DNA of 64,000 bases from Hyparrhenia diplandra. Lineage: Eukaryota; Streptophyta; Magnoliopsida; Poales; Poaceae. The notes under the pieces were generated by a model. That model was not told the DNA's origin, made no database searches, and saw only the letters and a program-made list of their open reading frames with translations. Position 1 is the stretch's first letter; each line of letters starts with the position of its first letter. Shown here one piece after another: positions 1-10,449 of the stretch. The stretch lies in contig JADLZK010007344.1 of assembly GCA_015847255.1 (NCBI GenBank), positions 62,001 to 126,000 of the forward strand, written 5' to 3'. The translations under genes were made by a program, and so were the position numbers.

Positions 1-997
1 ACACCTTTGGGGATGTTGGAAATGTTGATCAATTTCCTTTCCGGTTCATTTCGGTATAACGAGTGTGCATGCTAAAAATAAAAAACAAGTGTGCTAGTAG
101 TACGGAAAATGACAACGATCATCGGGACATAGCCACCACATTGGCAAGCGTATAGAGCAGTCTGCACGATCAAAGAGACGAGTAGTTGACGAACCCAACC
201 GAGTCTTCGATGGTTTGGTTTGTAAATAACATTTTTTTTCGAAAGCGTGCATTGTGCACGGAGTTTTTTTTAATAACATTATAAATAATTACAAATTTGT
301 TTCGTGCTGATTTGTTTGAATGGTGAGAATAGTGCGTGCCTGAGAAAAAAAAAACATTCGGGGTGGACCCTATCGACGGATAAGTAGGACCCGACCGACA
401 CAGGCCATCAAATTCGGGCGTGTCCACCTGTGGCCCTGGGGATAGGGGCCGATCCAAAGGATGCCGCTTGGCCGGCCTCACCACGTGCGTCCTGACGTTT
501 CGTTCCTGACGACCTGACCTGCTGACCAGACCATTTGGTACTATTGTGCTCCCCTTAAAAATGAAAAAAGAAAAATAGATTAATAGATAGTAATACAAAG
601 ATCTATATTCATGCAACATCTAATGATGATTTTCATCTTGTATAAATCTCTGTTCATTCTAAAATTCTAGTTGAATTTTTAAAGCACTATTTATGTCTTT
701 TATTTGGAGCACAGGAGCGTGAGCCTCGAGCAGGGAGCACTCATCACAGGATCGTTTTTTTTTTTTTTTTTGAAAGGACAGGATCGTAAATTTTTCGCTG
801 TGCGCAAGGGCATATTCGTAATGTGGTCGGTCCCACGGGACAAATCCGATTCCCCTTGAACGGCAAATATCTATCTTGCAGGTGCGTCTCGAGGGAGGAG
901 GAGAGAGAGAAGGACAGAACAACTCTTCCGTGTCTGTCTCTGCGTCCAGTGTGTCCCCCCCTTTCCTCCTCCTCAAGCGTGCGTGCGGGAGACGGAG
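1..997. other. Upstream flank of the thioredoxin gene
   Basis: No gene is recognisable in this stretch. It holds several A- or T-homopolymers and, from about 890, a CT/GA-rich leader that runs into the thioredoxin ATG at 998, so the right end is probably 5' UTR and promoter. Open frames here are short and low in complexity. I could not place a TATA box with confidence. Confidence 0.4.
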
Positions 998-3565
998 ATG
1001 GCGTCGTCGGAGGCACCGGCGGCCGGCGACACCAGCGGCACCGGCGACAACGCCGGCGCCCGTAGAGGTCTGTGATCGGTCCACAGCCTGGACGAGTGGA
1101 GCATGTACATCGAGGAGGCCAACAGCGCCAAGAAGCTGGTATTGTTTCTCTCTCGTCTTTTCTACTTCGCCGGATCCTTTTTGTGTGTTGCTGTAAGGAA
1201 TCTGGTCAGATCAGTCTATGCCTAGGCTCGTCTTAGAAAAAAATCTGCTGGATAGATAGATGGTGTGTTGTTTTGGCTGGATTAGCTTAGTATGTGCCGA
1301 TTTGTTTTGTAGAACTTGGAACCGCCTGGAGAATAAATATTTGGTGGATAATACCTTTTCATCTGCACTTGGAATACGTGTGAACTCTGATGAGGCTGGG
1401 TCTGTCCTTTAATCAAATCTGTTGGGATTTTTGTTAGTTGGTTGCATGATTTGGGAAGCGTTTTGGATCTGCCACCCCTTCTGTTTTTAAGGGGCATGGT
1501 TTTGTCTTTTGGTTATAGTGGCAGGCAGGGGCAACTAAGCCTCAAATTTTGCCGCTATTTGTTTTGTAGAACTTCGAACCATTTGGTATGATTGATATTT
1601 GAAATATCGCTGCTTTTCATCTTAACATGGAATACGTGTGACAATCTAGTTACTATCTGGCTCTTATTTTGTTTCAAAGTTCGTAGATTAGAAAATTGAA
1701 CGGTTAGTTTGCATGAATCATGCGTTTTTTAATCTCATTTTAAGTATTGTTTTTTACATCCATGGTTTTAAAAAGATATTTATGTTGGCAGCTGCCGGGA
1801 GAGGATTGACATGTTTTGTGAATCATTTTATTTTTATGGTTTTCTTATAAACCACTATAGCGCCGCTAAATTTCAGCGGTAGCTTTGGCGCATCGCTGCT
1901 ATTTCAATTTAAGCTATAATAATAGTGACAATCTAGTTACTATCTGCGACTTCTTATTTTGTTTTAAAAGTTACCTTAAGATTGGAAAATCTGAAGGATT
2001 TGAGTTTCATGAATCATGCTTTAATATCATATTAACCATGACTTTGTTTTCTATCTCCCTAGAACTTTAAAAAAGATATTTTATGTTCATCAAATTTTTT
2101 GATTTTCATATGGGTTTCATTTAGCCTACCCCAATTGCTGGGACTATATATGTTTTTTGTAGTTTTGTCTTATAAACCACTATCTGTCATAGCTCCGCTA
2201 GAGCTTTATAGCCCCTGGGAGGAAGATGCCTGCTATTTATAGAAAGGATTATGTTTATCCCGAGAAAATCTTAACTTTTAAATTGAAGTCTCGTGTTCCC
2301 ATTTTAAATTTCATACTTTCGGTATGTGAAATATGATGACAACTTATTATATACTAGGAGTTTAGCAGCAGATTTGAAAAATTTAGCATCCTTTGTAGGA
2401 TTTGGCCCTCTTGTTAATAAAAAGTCTGCAGTGCTGCATTGAAGGTTTTGATCCCAGTTTCAGCCTACTGATTCGTTCTTTGTAGCTAAAATCCTTTTAG
2501 TATTTTATGATGATATGGTTGATTTGGCGATGGCATGTCTCCTCTTACAACTGCTGCAGCTTTTTTTTATGTGTAGCGTGTCTATCCCAACATGTTTTCG
2601 GACCCAAAGTCTTTGTTGTGTTGCTCCCGAAGTTCAGATTGGTATTCTTACAATTTTCTAGTCTGCACAGAATACTCGTGTTGTCTTCTAATTCGATGAA
2701 AGGATGCTCCTTTATTCTATGTCATATCATCCCTTTTTTTTAATGCTGAAATGCTGTTCTAGTTGAATTGTCTATACCCCGTAGGATTACGTGCAAATCA
2801 TGATATCACATTGTCATTGCATTAGTGCATTACGCATATCAGATGATTCAATGATTCATGTTGTATACTAAAACCAAGCATGTTATTCACTAAACCCTTA
2901 AACCGTGAGATGGTGTGGTGTTGAGTTGAGAATTTGGTTGTTTTGGTAATTTTCATGTGACAAAATCATCACAATTGCGAAAAGGGCCTCTAGCCTTGTG
3001 GTTAAAAGTACCTCCTGGGTTTGACTCTGAACAAATAAAAACAGGCTTGAAAAAAAAAAACAATAGGTTGGGGTTTCCCCTACTGACTTTGGTCAAAAAA
3101 CAAAATCATCATATTTATAATGTGGGATCATATAGGCTTTTTTAAAACACATTTCACGTGCTTCTGCTCAACGCGTGCTTATATACTTTTCCTTGTAATA
3201 GGTGGTGATTGACTTCACTGCTACATGGTGTGGACCATGCATTATAGCTCAGTTTTTTTTTTTTGCTGAATTGGCCAAGAAGCACCCAACTGCTCTTTTC
3301 CTGAAAGTTGATGTTGATGAAATGAAGGTTGTTGAACTTTCTAACACTCTTTTCTGATTCTCATAATACAATATACTTGTTAATTGCATCGCCTGTGTTC
3401 TGATATCTATTTTCTAAGCAGACCATTGCTGAGCAATTCAGTGTTGAGGCCATGCCAACATTCCTGTTCATGAAGGAGGGCGACGTCAAGGACAGGGTCG
3501 TCGGCGCAAATAAGCCAGAGCTAGTAAACAAGACTGCACTACATTTGGCGGCCGAGTGCAAGTAA
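998..3565 (+). CDS. h-type thioredoxin (exon 1 carries a stop)
   Basis: Cytosolic dithiol-disulfide reductase of the thioredoxin h family. Three exons are supported: 998-1138, 3202-3327 and 3422-3565, all phase 0 with GT-AG borders. Exon 1 ends in the h-type stretch HSLDEWSMYIEEANSAKKL. Exon 2 encodes VVIDFTATWCGPC with the catalytic WCGPC. Exon 3 encodes TIAEQFSVEAMPTFLFMKEG with the cis-proline of MPT, and ends in TAA. The length, about 136 codons, suits the family. Two oddities: the ATG frame meets TGA at 1073-1075, just before the conserved HSLDEW block, and the neighbouring VEV codons lie in another frame, which suggests two small compensating indels. After WCGPC a run of 12 T encodes four Phe where the family has a short Pro-Val/Phe stretch. 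Either sequence errors or a decayed copy; splice sites and the active site are preserved. Confidence 0.85.
1301..2200. repeat. Diverged tandem duplications inside thioredoxin intron 1
   Basis: Two kinds of block repeat here. A block starting tttgttttgtagaactt occurs at 1301 and again at 1558 (period about 257), each followed downstream by ggaatacgtgtga. A second block starting gtgacaatctagttactatc occurs at 1638 and 1925 (period about 287). In the second pair each copy is followed by a cattaatcatgct-like stretch, a kattttatgtt-like stretch and then ataaaccactat with gccgctaaa-like sequence. The copies are diverged, so the duplications are old. Confidence 0.7.
2972..3099 (+). mobile_element. 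Short tRNA-derived SINE with 12-bp target duplication
   Basis: About 128 bp, lying in intron 1 of the thioredoxin gene. The perfect direct repeat acaaaatcatca flanks it at 2960-2971 and 3100-3111. Inside are a tRNA-like A box (ctagccttgtggttaaaag) and a B-box-like gggtttgactct, followed by an A-rich stretch and a 3' tail ending in a run of A. Box spacing and target duplication fit a Pol III-transcribed plant SINE. Confidence 0.7.
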
Positions 3566-4512
3566 TGCAGTAATGAAGTTGTATTTGCCTAAATAAGAAG
3601 ACGCCTCAACTCTAAGAAAACTAGTGCCTGTGTGATAGTTTACTCCGTATGAGAACTGGTGCCTCTGTGATGGTACTTCGTCTGTAGTATTAACTCCTAT
3701 GCTACTATGTTGTTTAGTTTCTGGATACTTAATCCAGCCTGTGCTTTACGTACCATGTTTCCTCTTTCAGCTGAGGTGTTATAATGGCGAATCAGTGTCA
3801 ATATCTTGGAATTGCTTGATTATCAGTTATCGGTTTTTATGTTGTTTACCTAACAGCCACTCAAGTTCTTGTTTAGCCCCGATGCGTGGGTTATTTTGAA
3901 TTTACAGATTTTTACCCCCTATATACGATGGTAGTAATTGAAGTCATGTCTTCTCATGGCAGTATGCTTCCTCTCCCTGAGCACTCTAGTTCCCAGCTTT
4001 ACGATCATGGTCTGGTATTGAGAACTGATATCTGCATGTTCATCGATCTCTAAACCAATGCTGAATGGGATATATTCTTTTCTTCATCTGGCACCATCTC
4101 ATCGGTCCAAACTCGTGCTCTTGCAGAGAAGCTGAAAAAGGCAATTTACCAGCTGCTGAGGATCTTTAGCTATTTTGATATATCTGACAAGGTTTAGAGA
4201 AGAAAGGATTTCCATATCTGACAGGTTTAAGAGACAAGAAAGGTTACTTGAAACTTTGGGGAGATTCTTATCTTGCAAGAAATGCCACCGCCACAAGCCA
4301 TGACCATGACCCATGACTCATCATAAAAAGCCATCTCGGCATCTTGTAAATGACCAACAATTCCATTTCCATTCGTCACCGTTTCTTGCTGTTTTTCCCT
4401 TCAATTCTCTTTCGGTTTCATCTTCTTCCTTCATGGATCAATGCGTTGGCTCTCCATGATCTGCTCCTGCCACTTGAAGAGCCCCGGCTGGTCAGGGGAG
4501 CCCAGGCCCGCC
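3566..4512. other. Gap between thioredoxin and DUF4220 genes
   Basis: The first 150-300 bases are probably the thioredoxin 3' UTR. The rest is AT-rich and shows no gene, repeat or RNA that I recognise. An in-frame ATG at 4441 could extend the next gene upstream, but its residues do not resemble the family N-terminus. Confidence 0.4.
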
Positions 4513-6719
4513 ATGGAGGAGAGCCGGGCAGCCATACGCGGCATCCGGGAGAGCCTCGGCACGGTGCAGGGCAGCCTGCTGCGCCTGGAGGTGGTGGTGC
4601 TCCTGAGCGCGCTCATCCTCGCCGCCCTGGTGCTCTACGGCTCCGCGAACCGCCGGAGCAGCGACAAAGCTGCTCCGCGGCGCCAATGGATGGCCTACTC
4701 CATGTCCTACGTGGTGGTCTCCTACGCCGTGGGCATCATCCAGGACGGGCCATTCCGCGGCGAGACGTTCGTGCTCTGGGCGGCCGCGCTGCTGCTCATC
4801 AGGCGAGCGCCTACTCGGCGCCCGTGCACAGCCGCCGCGACGTGGACCAGCGCAAGAAGCTGCTCCTGCAGCACGTCCTGCAGACGTGCCTCGTGCTCTG
4901 GCTCATCATCAACGCCACCGGCCGCAGCGCCAGCTACCGCGCCGCCATCTGGGCGTTCTGGGCGCTCAACGTGCTCAAGACGGCGGCCAAGATCGCCGAG
5001 ATGATCGAGGCCAGCCGCCCCGACCTGTCCGTCAGGGTGGTCGCCAGTACATGGCCGAGTACGTCGCCGACGCCGCCGACCAGCAGCCTGCCGCCGTCGC
5101 TGACCCCCTCACCATGCAAGGGTACGCGTACATCTTCCACGGCGAGGAGGTGATGGAGCCGGTCATCCCACCGGCGGCCACCGCGTCCGCGAGAACATGC
5201 TCTCCCAGAGCGCCGCCAAGTCGGTCGTCACGATCGACCAGGTTTACCGGTGGATCGACCAGCAGCCGGACAGCGACGTGGAGAAGGACCGGGCCAGGGA
5301 CTTCTGCCTCGCGTTCGCTCTGTTCAAAGCTCCTGAAGCGGCGGTTCTACGGGTACGTCGGCGGAGGCCGGGTCGGAGAAAACGCGCAGCCTCGTCCTGA
5401 ACGGGCTCATCCACATGGGCACCACCGGCCCCGACGCCGCGTTCCGGGTCGTCGAGGCGGGAGCTCGCCTTCCTCTACGACTTCTTCTACACCAGGAACA
5501 TCGTGCTGGTGGGAGCCAAGACGTACATCTGCATCGCCGTCGCCGTGGCGGGGCTGACCATGTGGACGGCCTTCTTCGGCACGCTCGGCCCGGGCTACCA
5601 TCGCCTCCCACGTCGGCGTGCGCAACCTCGACCGCTCCGTCACCATGCTCGTCGTCGCGATCACCGCCGGGCTGGAGGTGTTCCAGGCGGTGGCCGGCTT
5701 CTCCTCCAACTGGAGGTACGTCAAGACCGTGTACCGCTGCGTGCGCGACGGCCGGCCGTGGTCGGGGCGGCGGCTGGGCCACCACCTGTGGTGGAAGCAG
5801 AGCATCACGCCGCCGGAGACGAGGTACTGGGAGGACAAGGTCGGCCAGTACGTGCTCCTGAAGCGGTTCGACCACCGGCCGTGCAACCTCCTCTCGTGGC
5901 TGACGCTCTACCTGGTGGAGCCGCGGCGGCAGGGCCAGAAGCGGGGCCGGAGGAAGCCGCTGCCGCCCGAGGTGAAGCGCGCCGTGCTCCTCTGGCTCAA
6001 GCAGAGCCATTGCCAGCTCAGCAACGGCATGGCGACCCTGCGAAAGCACCGTCGTCTGCTGCCGCTGGCATGGGCGTGCAGGCTTCCCAAGGTCACCGAC
6101 CAGATCCTGGCGTGGCACGTGGCGACCACGAGCTGCGAGTGGGCGTATAGTTTCGACCCAGCTGGCCGCGTCGCGGCCGCCGACGAGCACCACCGGCTCG
6201 TCGCGAAGCAGCTGTCCAACTACTGCGCCTACCTGGTGGCCTTCGTGCCGGAGATGCTGCCGGACCCGAGCTACAACGCCGAGCAGATCTTCGACACGGC
6301 GGTGCAGCAGGCGCGGGATCACCTCGACGGCTGCAGGACTCAGAGGGACATAGTCGCCAGGCTACGGGAGATAGAGGCCGCGGAGATGCCGTACGTGCAG
6401 GAAAGTGGCACGTACGATAGAGCCGCCGGCGCCACCGTCATCGAGAGCGGCGGTGCTCTGGGGCCAGCTCAGGGCGGCCTTTGGCGGCGACGACAAGCTG
6501 CGGTGGGAAGTGCTTGCCGAGTTCTGGACGGAGCTCGTGCTGTTCCTCGCGCCGTCGGACGACGTGGACATCCACGCCGAGATGCTTGGCGCCGGCGGCG
6601 AGTTCATGACGCAGCTGTGGGCGCTGCTGTCTCACGCCGGCGTCCTGGGCGACCGCCGATCATGCAGAGGCAATGATGTAGTGATTATTCATAGGCTGAT
6701 CGACACTGATTATTCATAG
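4513..6719 (+). CDS. DUF4220/DUF594 membrane protein, frame broken
   Basis: Plant-specific family of unknown function, with N-terminal membrane segments and DUF4220, then a C-terminal DUF594. The normally single-exon coding region can be followed through all three frames. From the ATG at 4513 there is a hydrophobic segment (LLRLEVVVLLSALILAALVL), then WMAYSMSYVVVSYAVGIIQ and FVLWAAALLLI. Later come LWLIINATGRSASYRAAIWAF, an extended middle, VGAKTYICIAVAVAGLTMW, and the cytosolic part (RHxLWWKQS-like, WLTLYLVEP). DUF594 ends it with FWTELVLFLAPSDDVDIHAE, GGEFMTQLWALLSHAGVL and a stop at 6717-6719. Frame changes fall near 4800, 5045, 5185, 5325, 5370, 5465, 5600 and 6465. At least four are one-base homopolymer changes, for example ttcaaag for ttcaag near 5325. 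As read it cannot make the protein. Several long antisense frames are GC-rich shadows. Confidence 0.82.
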
Positions 6720-8273
6720 GCACGATCATATCATGTACTTGTTTTTTAACCGTAGACAGGAGAGTTGCCGACTATCTTAAAAAAAATAACTCAGGCTGAG
6801 TAAATAATAGAGATATGATAAGTAATATGGCTCCAATAACAAAAATTAATAATAGCTAAAAATAACAATTGTAGCAAATAGTTGAATTAAGACATCAACA
6901 CGCCCTATAGACAACAAAAATTCACTACCAAACCACATAATTGCCCCTTCCACGAGAAAGAAGGCACAAGTCATGTCAAACCGACAATCAACCTAGCACC
7001 ATCACCGGATGACAAAACTACCAATTCGACACATTGTGCATGCAACTTGCGGCATTGTTAAAGGCGTGCAATGTTCCACACCGAGTAAACCATTGCCATG
7101 CAAGGCAAATGCAACTTGCAGCATTGCCATGCAAAGGCAAATCGGTGCAAGTTATTATGCGGTCGATTGTTTCCGTTTGTGACATCGGCCCACGAAACTG
7201 ACAATTGTCATGCAAGGATAGCGGTATAGGCCGCGCAAGCGTGAAACTAACACACAAACAACTACCTCTTGTCGTTGTAGTATTGTAACTCAATCGGTGT
7301 AGCCGCTTTGTCGAAAAAACAACACATCAAAGCGGGCGCATCCAGTAGCCAATCGGAAGAAGGTCCTACACAAACCAAAGCAACCATGCACTTTAATGGC
7401 GCTCTTGAGCCCACTTATGGCCAGGAGTGGGACTCGGGAGTGATATATAGCCTACTCCTCCGTCCTTTATGTATGTCGCAGGAAGGCGCATTAATACGTG
7501 GGAAGCGTGTACGGTTTTCTAGAGACAAACATTCAGGGAGTATGTGAGAGGTGTAGCTTGTAGACGTGAGATGGTCCACAACAAGTACCTTAGCAAAAAA
7601 GATTTGACTTTGTTGTAGTACTTCGATTACGTGTACTTGATGTGTTCAACAACACGTGATGTAACTTGACTATTCTTTATGCTAAGTCACGCAGGGGCAA
7701 CGAGTCATGTGTTCCAGGCCTTAGTGAGCAAGCCGGTCAATAATCCATCATTTGTTATGCACAAGCCACATGAAATGTTTGTAGTTGCTCGAATGCCAAC
7801 TTTTCCATACACATCCCACACCATAGATTATACAAGTGCCTTACACTGTAGGTTGCAATATTAATTGATTGCGATCCCACTCTAAGAGCACCTTAAAAGC
7901 GAACCACGAACCGTGAGCGTTGTAGCCATGAACCATGAATGTCGAGCAGCGAACCATGCAGAGAGTTCGAACCGAGGCGAATATAAAATTCTAAACATAG
8001 CACATGGCTGTCTTTTACTCCGTAGTATGTGGTTTGCTTGGAGGGGAACAGCAAAGAGGAAGATTTTTTATTAAAAAAATACTGATGTGACAATGTCTAC
8101 ACTACGGATAGCGAACCATACTTCCGATCGATCAAGTCGAACCTTATGGTCCGCTTCGACACTGGAGGTGCCCTAAAAATCCAATGACAACTCCCACTGT
8201 TAGAGCACCTTCTATATCAAGAAATCAATCAATCAATTAATTATAATAAGGGTCTCTTGCACAGTATACTTGT
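6720..8273. other. Intergenic stretch, no gene seen
   Basis: AT-rich sequence with an internal near-repeat around 7080-7130 (a cattgccatgcaa motif occurs twice). Near-identical phrases cactctaagagcacctt (about 7878) and cactgttagagcacctt (about 8196) bracket about 320 bp rich in gaaccatga-type words. That could be an old MITE, but inverted termini are not clear. No coding region is supported. Confidence 0.4.
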
Positions 8274-8760
8274 TCACTCTGAGCTTAGACACCAAAAGCA
8301 TAAACATGAGTAGCAAGGTGCATGATTTTTTTGCCCATGTAACCATTTGTGGTGAAGTTTGTCTAAGGGGCAAGGGTGCTTAGCCTTTTTTTTTTTTTTT
8401 GGAACTGTTGCCATCTCATTCTCAAAATCCCAACTTATGTGTTGGATATCCAAGATGCTGAACCCACCAAGCTCTGAGGCCATACCTAGCCTAAGCAAAA
8501 GACGTTGTCCACCATTTGCATCAATACATTGAAATCGGATAAACATTGCTCTTTCGCACATTTTGTTTTTAACCCAAGACTCTCTTGATGGCGCCGCGAA
8601 GATAACCAACATATAGAGTAATACAGTGCTGCAATTCTGTCCTAGCAAGGTGCTGCAATAGTCCTTCCTCCAAAGTTATTGGTACAATGTGACTCAAAAC
8701 ATCCATAAAAAGGATGAATAACGTCTGAGAAGGGGACCTGGCACACCCCTCGCCCATGGG
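8274..8760 (-). mobile_element. LINE reverse-transcriptase scrap
   Basis: On the minus strand, 8757-8600 encodes PSQTLFILFMDVLSHIV and then GLLQHLARTELQHCITLYVG. This matches the plant LINE reverse-transcriptase palm region leading up to its Y-A-D-D box. Directly after it, 8590-8380 encodes the later ELGGFSILDIQ block of the same ORF. The catalytic YADD and the sequence between the blocks are gone, so this is an internally deleted relic. A T-run near 8385 lies inside it. Confidence 0.6.
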
Positions 8761-8810
8761 TTATAATTTGTGTTGAGAAAGGGGACCTGGCACACCCCTT
8801 GCAGGAGAAT

Positions 8811-8972
8811 CATTTTGCATCTAGAACAATCCACGTGTCGAGAAATCGAGGTTCATGGACGAGATTGAGTTGGAAATCAGAAGATTAAGAACCAAATTGG
8901 GCGTTTTGACAATTTAGGGGGCTAATTTGAGCCTTGTGTGATAGTTCGGGGGCCAAAAATGGCTATTTCACC
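8811..8972. mobile_element. Solo terminal inverted repeat of a MULE family
   Basis: This stretch matches the right terminus of the element at 38043-39238. Shared words include attttgcatct, ccacgtgtc, a gagattgag-like string, ctaatttgagcctt, gtgatagtt and the outer end gggggccaaaaatggctatttca. It ends at 8972 with the same ctatttc-type terminus. I see no partner terminus within 1 kb upstream, so it is a relic or one half of a deleted element. Confidence 0.65.
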
Positions 8973-9229
8973 TTCTAATATGTACATATTTAGGTTGCTA
9001 GGTTATGAACGAAAAAAATTATCATAACAACTTAACAAATAAAACTTAATTAGACGGGGGCTTGTTTATATTAGCTATAAATTGAAAATAAAAGCCAAAT
9101 GACATATTTTCTGGATAGGTCCCATTTGTATGTATAAGCATACAAGCTAAGCATACAAGCTAGTACATTTATTGTACAATAGCTTTCTCTATGTGTACAC
9201 GATTTTAGGAAGGTGCTTCCATAGAAGTG

Positions 9230-9566
9230 ATAGGGTGTGTTTAGATGCCAAAAAGCGATGCGAATTTCGGTGTGTTTAGATGCCAAAAGCGATGCGAATT
9301 TCGTGGAATTTTTAAGAAAATTGCGGTGAAAAGCACTATAGCGAAACACGTTTCATTTGTTTGTGATAAATATTATCTACTATGGCGTAACTAGGAACGA
9401 AAAGAATCGTCTACCAATATGTACATCTAAAAAGCTGTGTAATTAGTTTTTTTACCATATTTATACTTTCAGGGCGTGTCTTTTTGATGCATTTAATGCT
9501 TTGATGTGATGGAATGTGATGGGAGTATAGGAAATTTTGGAGAGAAGTTGTGGATCTAAACACAGC
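9230..9566. mobile_element. MITE-like element with gtgtttagat termini
   Basis: The left end reads ggtgtgtttagatgcc and the right end ggatctaaacacagcc, which are inverted copies. The phrase ccatagaagt occurs just outside both ends (about 9219 and 9564), consistent with an 8-bp hAT-type target duplication plus a few extra bases on the left. The left terminus is itself duplicated in tandem: a gtgtgtttagatgcc..gcgatgcgaatttcg unit at about 9235 and again at about 9270. No coding capacity. Confidence 0.6.
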
Positions 9567-9699
9567 CATAGAAGTTGCATAAAAAAATTTGCCAATTATG
9601 CAGGCCAGGCCGATCCTTAAACACGCTTTAGAGAAGAAGAAGACAGCGTTAAGCAGAGTCACGCAAGATTTGGTTTGGATGCGTGTGTCTAGTCACGCT

Positions 9700-10449
9700 G
9701 CCTGCCTGCCTGCACAGAGCGAAACCACGGCATCCACCATTCCAGCTCCAGGCCAGGAAAAACGTTCAGGACGGGACTGCGTTCACCTTTTTCTCCTCCC
9801 GTTCACCCCCGCCCCGCGTGCGCTCTCTCCCTCGTGGGGACGACTGGGCGACCGCCGCCGCAGCCGCTGCCTTACGCCAGGTGCCCAGGTCTTCGCCGGG
9901 CCCTTCGCCGGCGACGAGGACCTACCAGGTATGCCCACCCCTTCTTTGGCCCTCCAGCTGCGCGAAACCGAGCTCCCAAACCCTAACTAAAAGCTATTTG
10001 GATATCTGTCTTCGGATCTGATGTAACTAGAAGGGCACGATTGATTAGAAAAACAAGTGTATATATGTGTTATTCCTACTGACTTCGATTTTTTTGTTTG
10101 AAAAAAAAAAAATTCGGGTGTACATATACACCCCTGTCCTTTGCTGGGTCTGTTCCTGTCTGAATTCAGTGCGGGAGCCTGTATTTTCTGACTGATCACT
10201 GGTCACAGAACCCCAGTTTGTCGGGGAGTAGAATCCTGTGGAGCATGAGTTTGTAATAAAACTATTTTGCACGAGTGCTAAATTTCCAGGGGTCTAATAA
10301 AGGCGCTTCCTGGATTGCTGGATGCTGATTTTCCGCCAGGCCATCGTGTTCTTTTTTCATCCGTTCACGTGTTATTCTAGTGTGTGTAATGATTTTGTTT
10401 TGCATACAGCTGCGAATAAGGTTGTCTGGAGCGGTCGTGGACTTTGCGG
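9700..10449 (+). promoter_or_regulatory. 5' UTR exon and first intron of the TRAF-like gene
   Basis: A GC-rich leader at about 9720-9928 ends in a good donor (cctaccag/gtatg). The acceptor tgcatacag at 10401-10409 begins the ATG exon. A non-coding first exon is usual for this gene type. The true transcription start cannot be read from sequence. Confidence 0.45.

Noticed and set aside
5324..6322. Long open frame (332 codons) on the minus strand
   Set aside because: It is antisense to the DUF4220/DUF594 gene, which has clear family motifs on the plus strand. The CG-rich third positions of that gene leave the opposite strand open. Its Arg/Pro/Gly-rich translation resembles no family.
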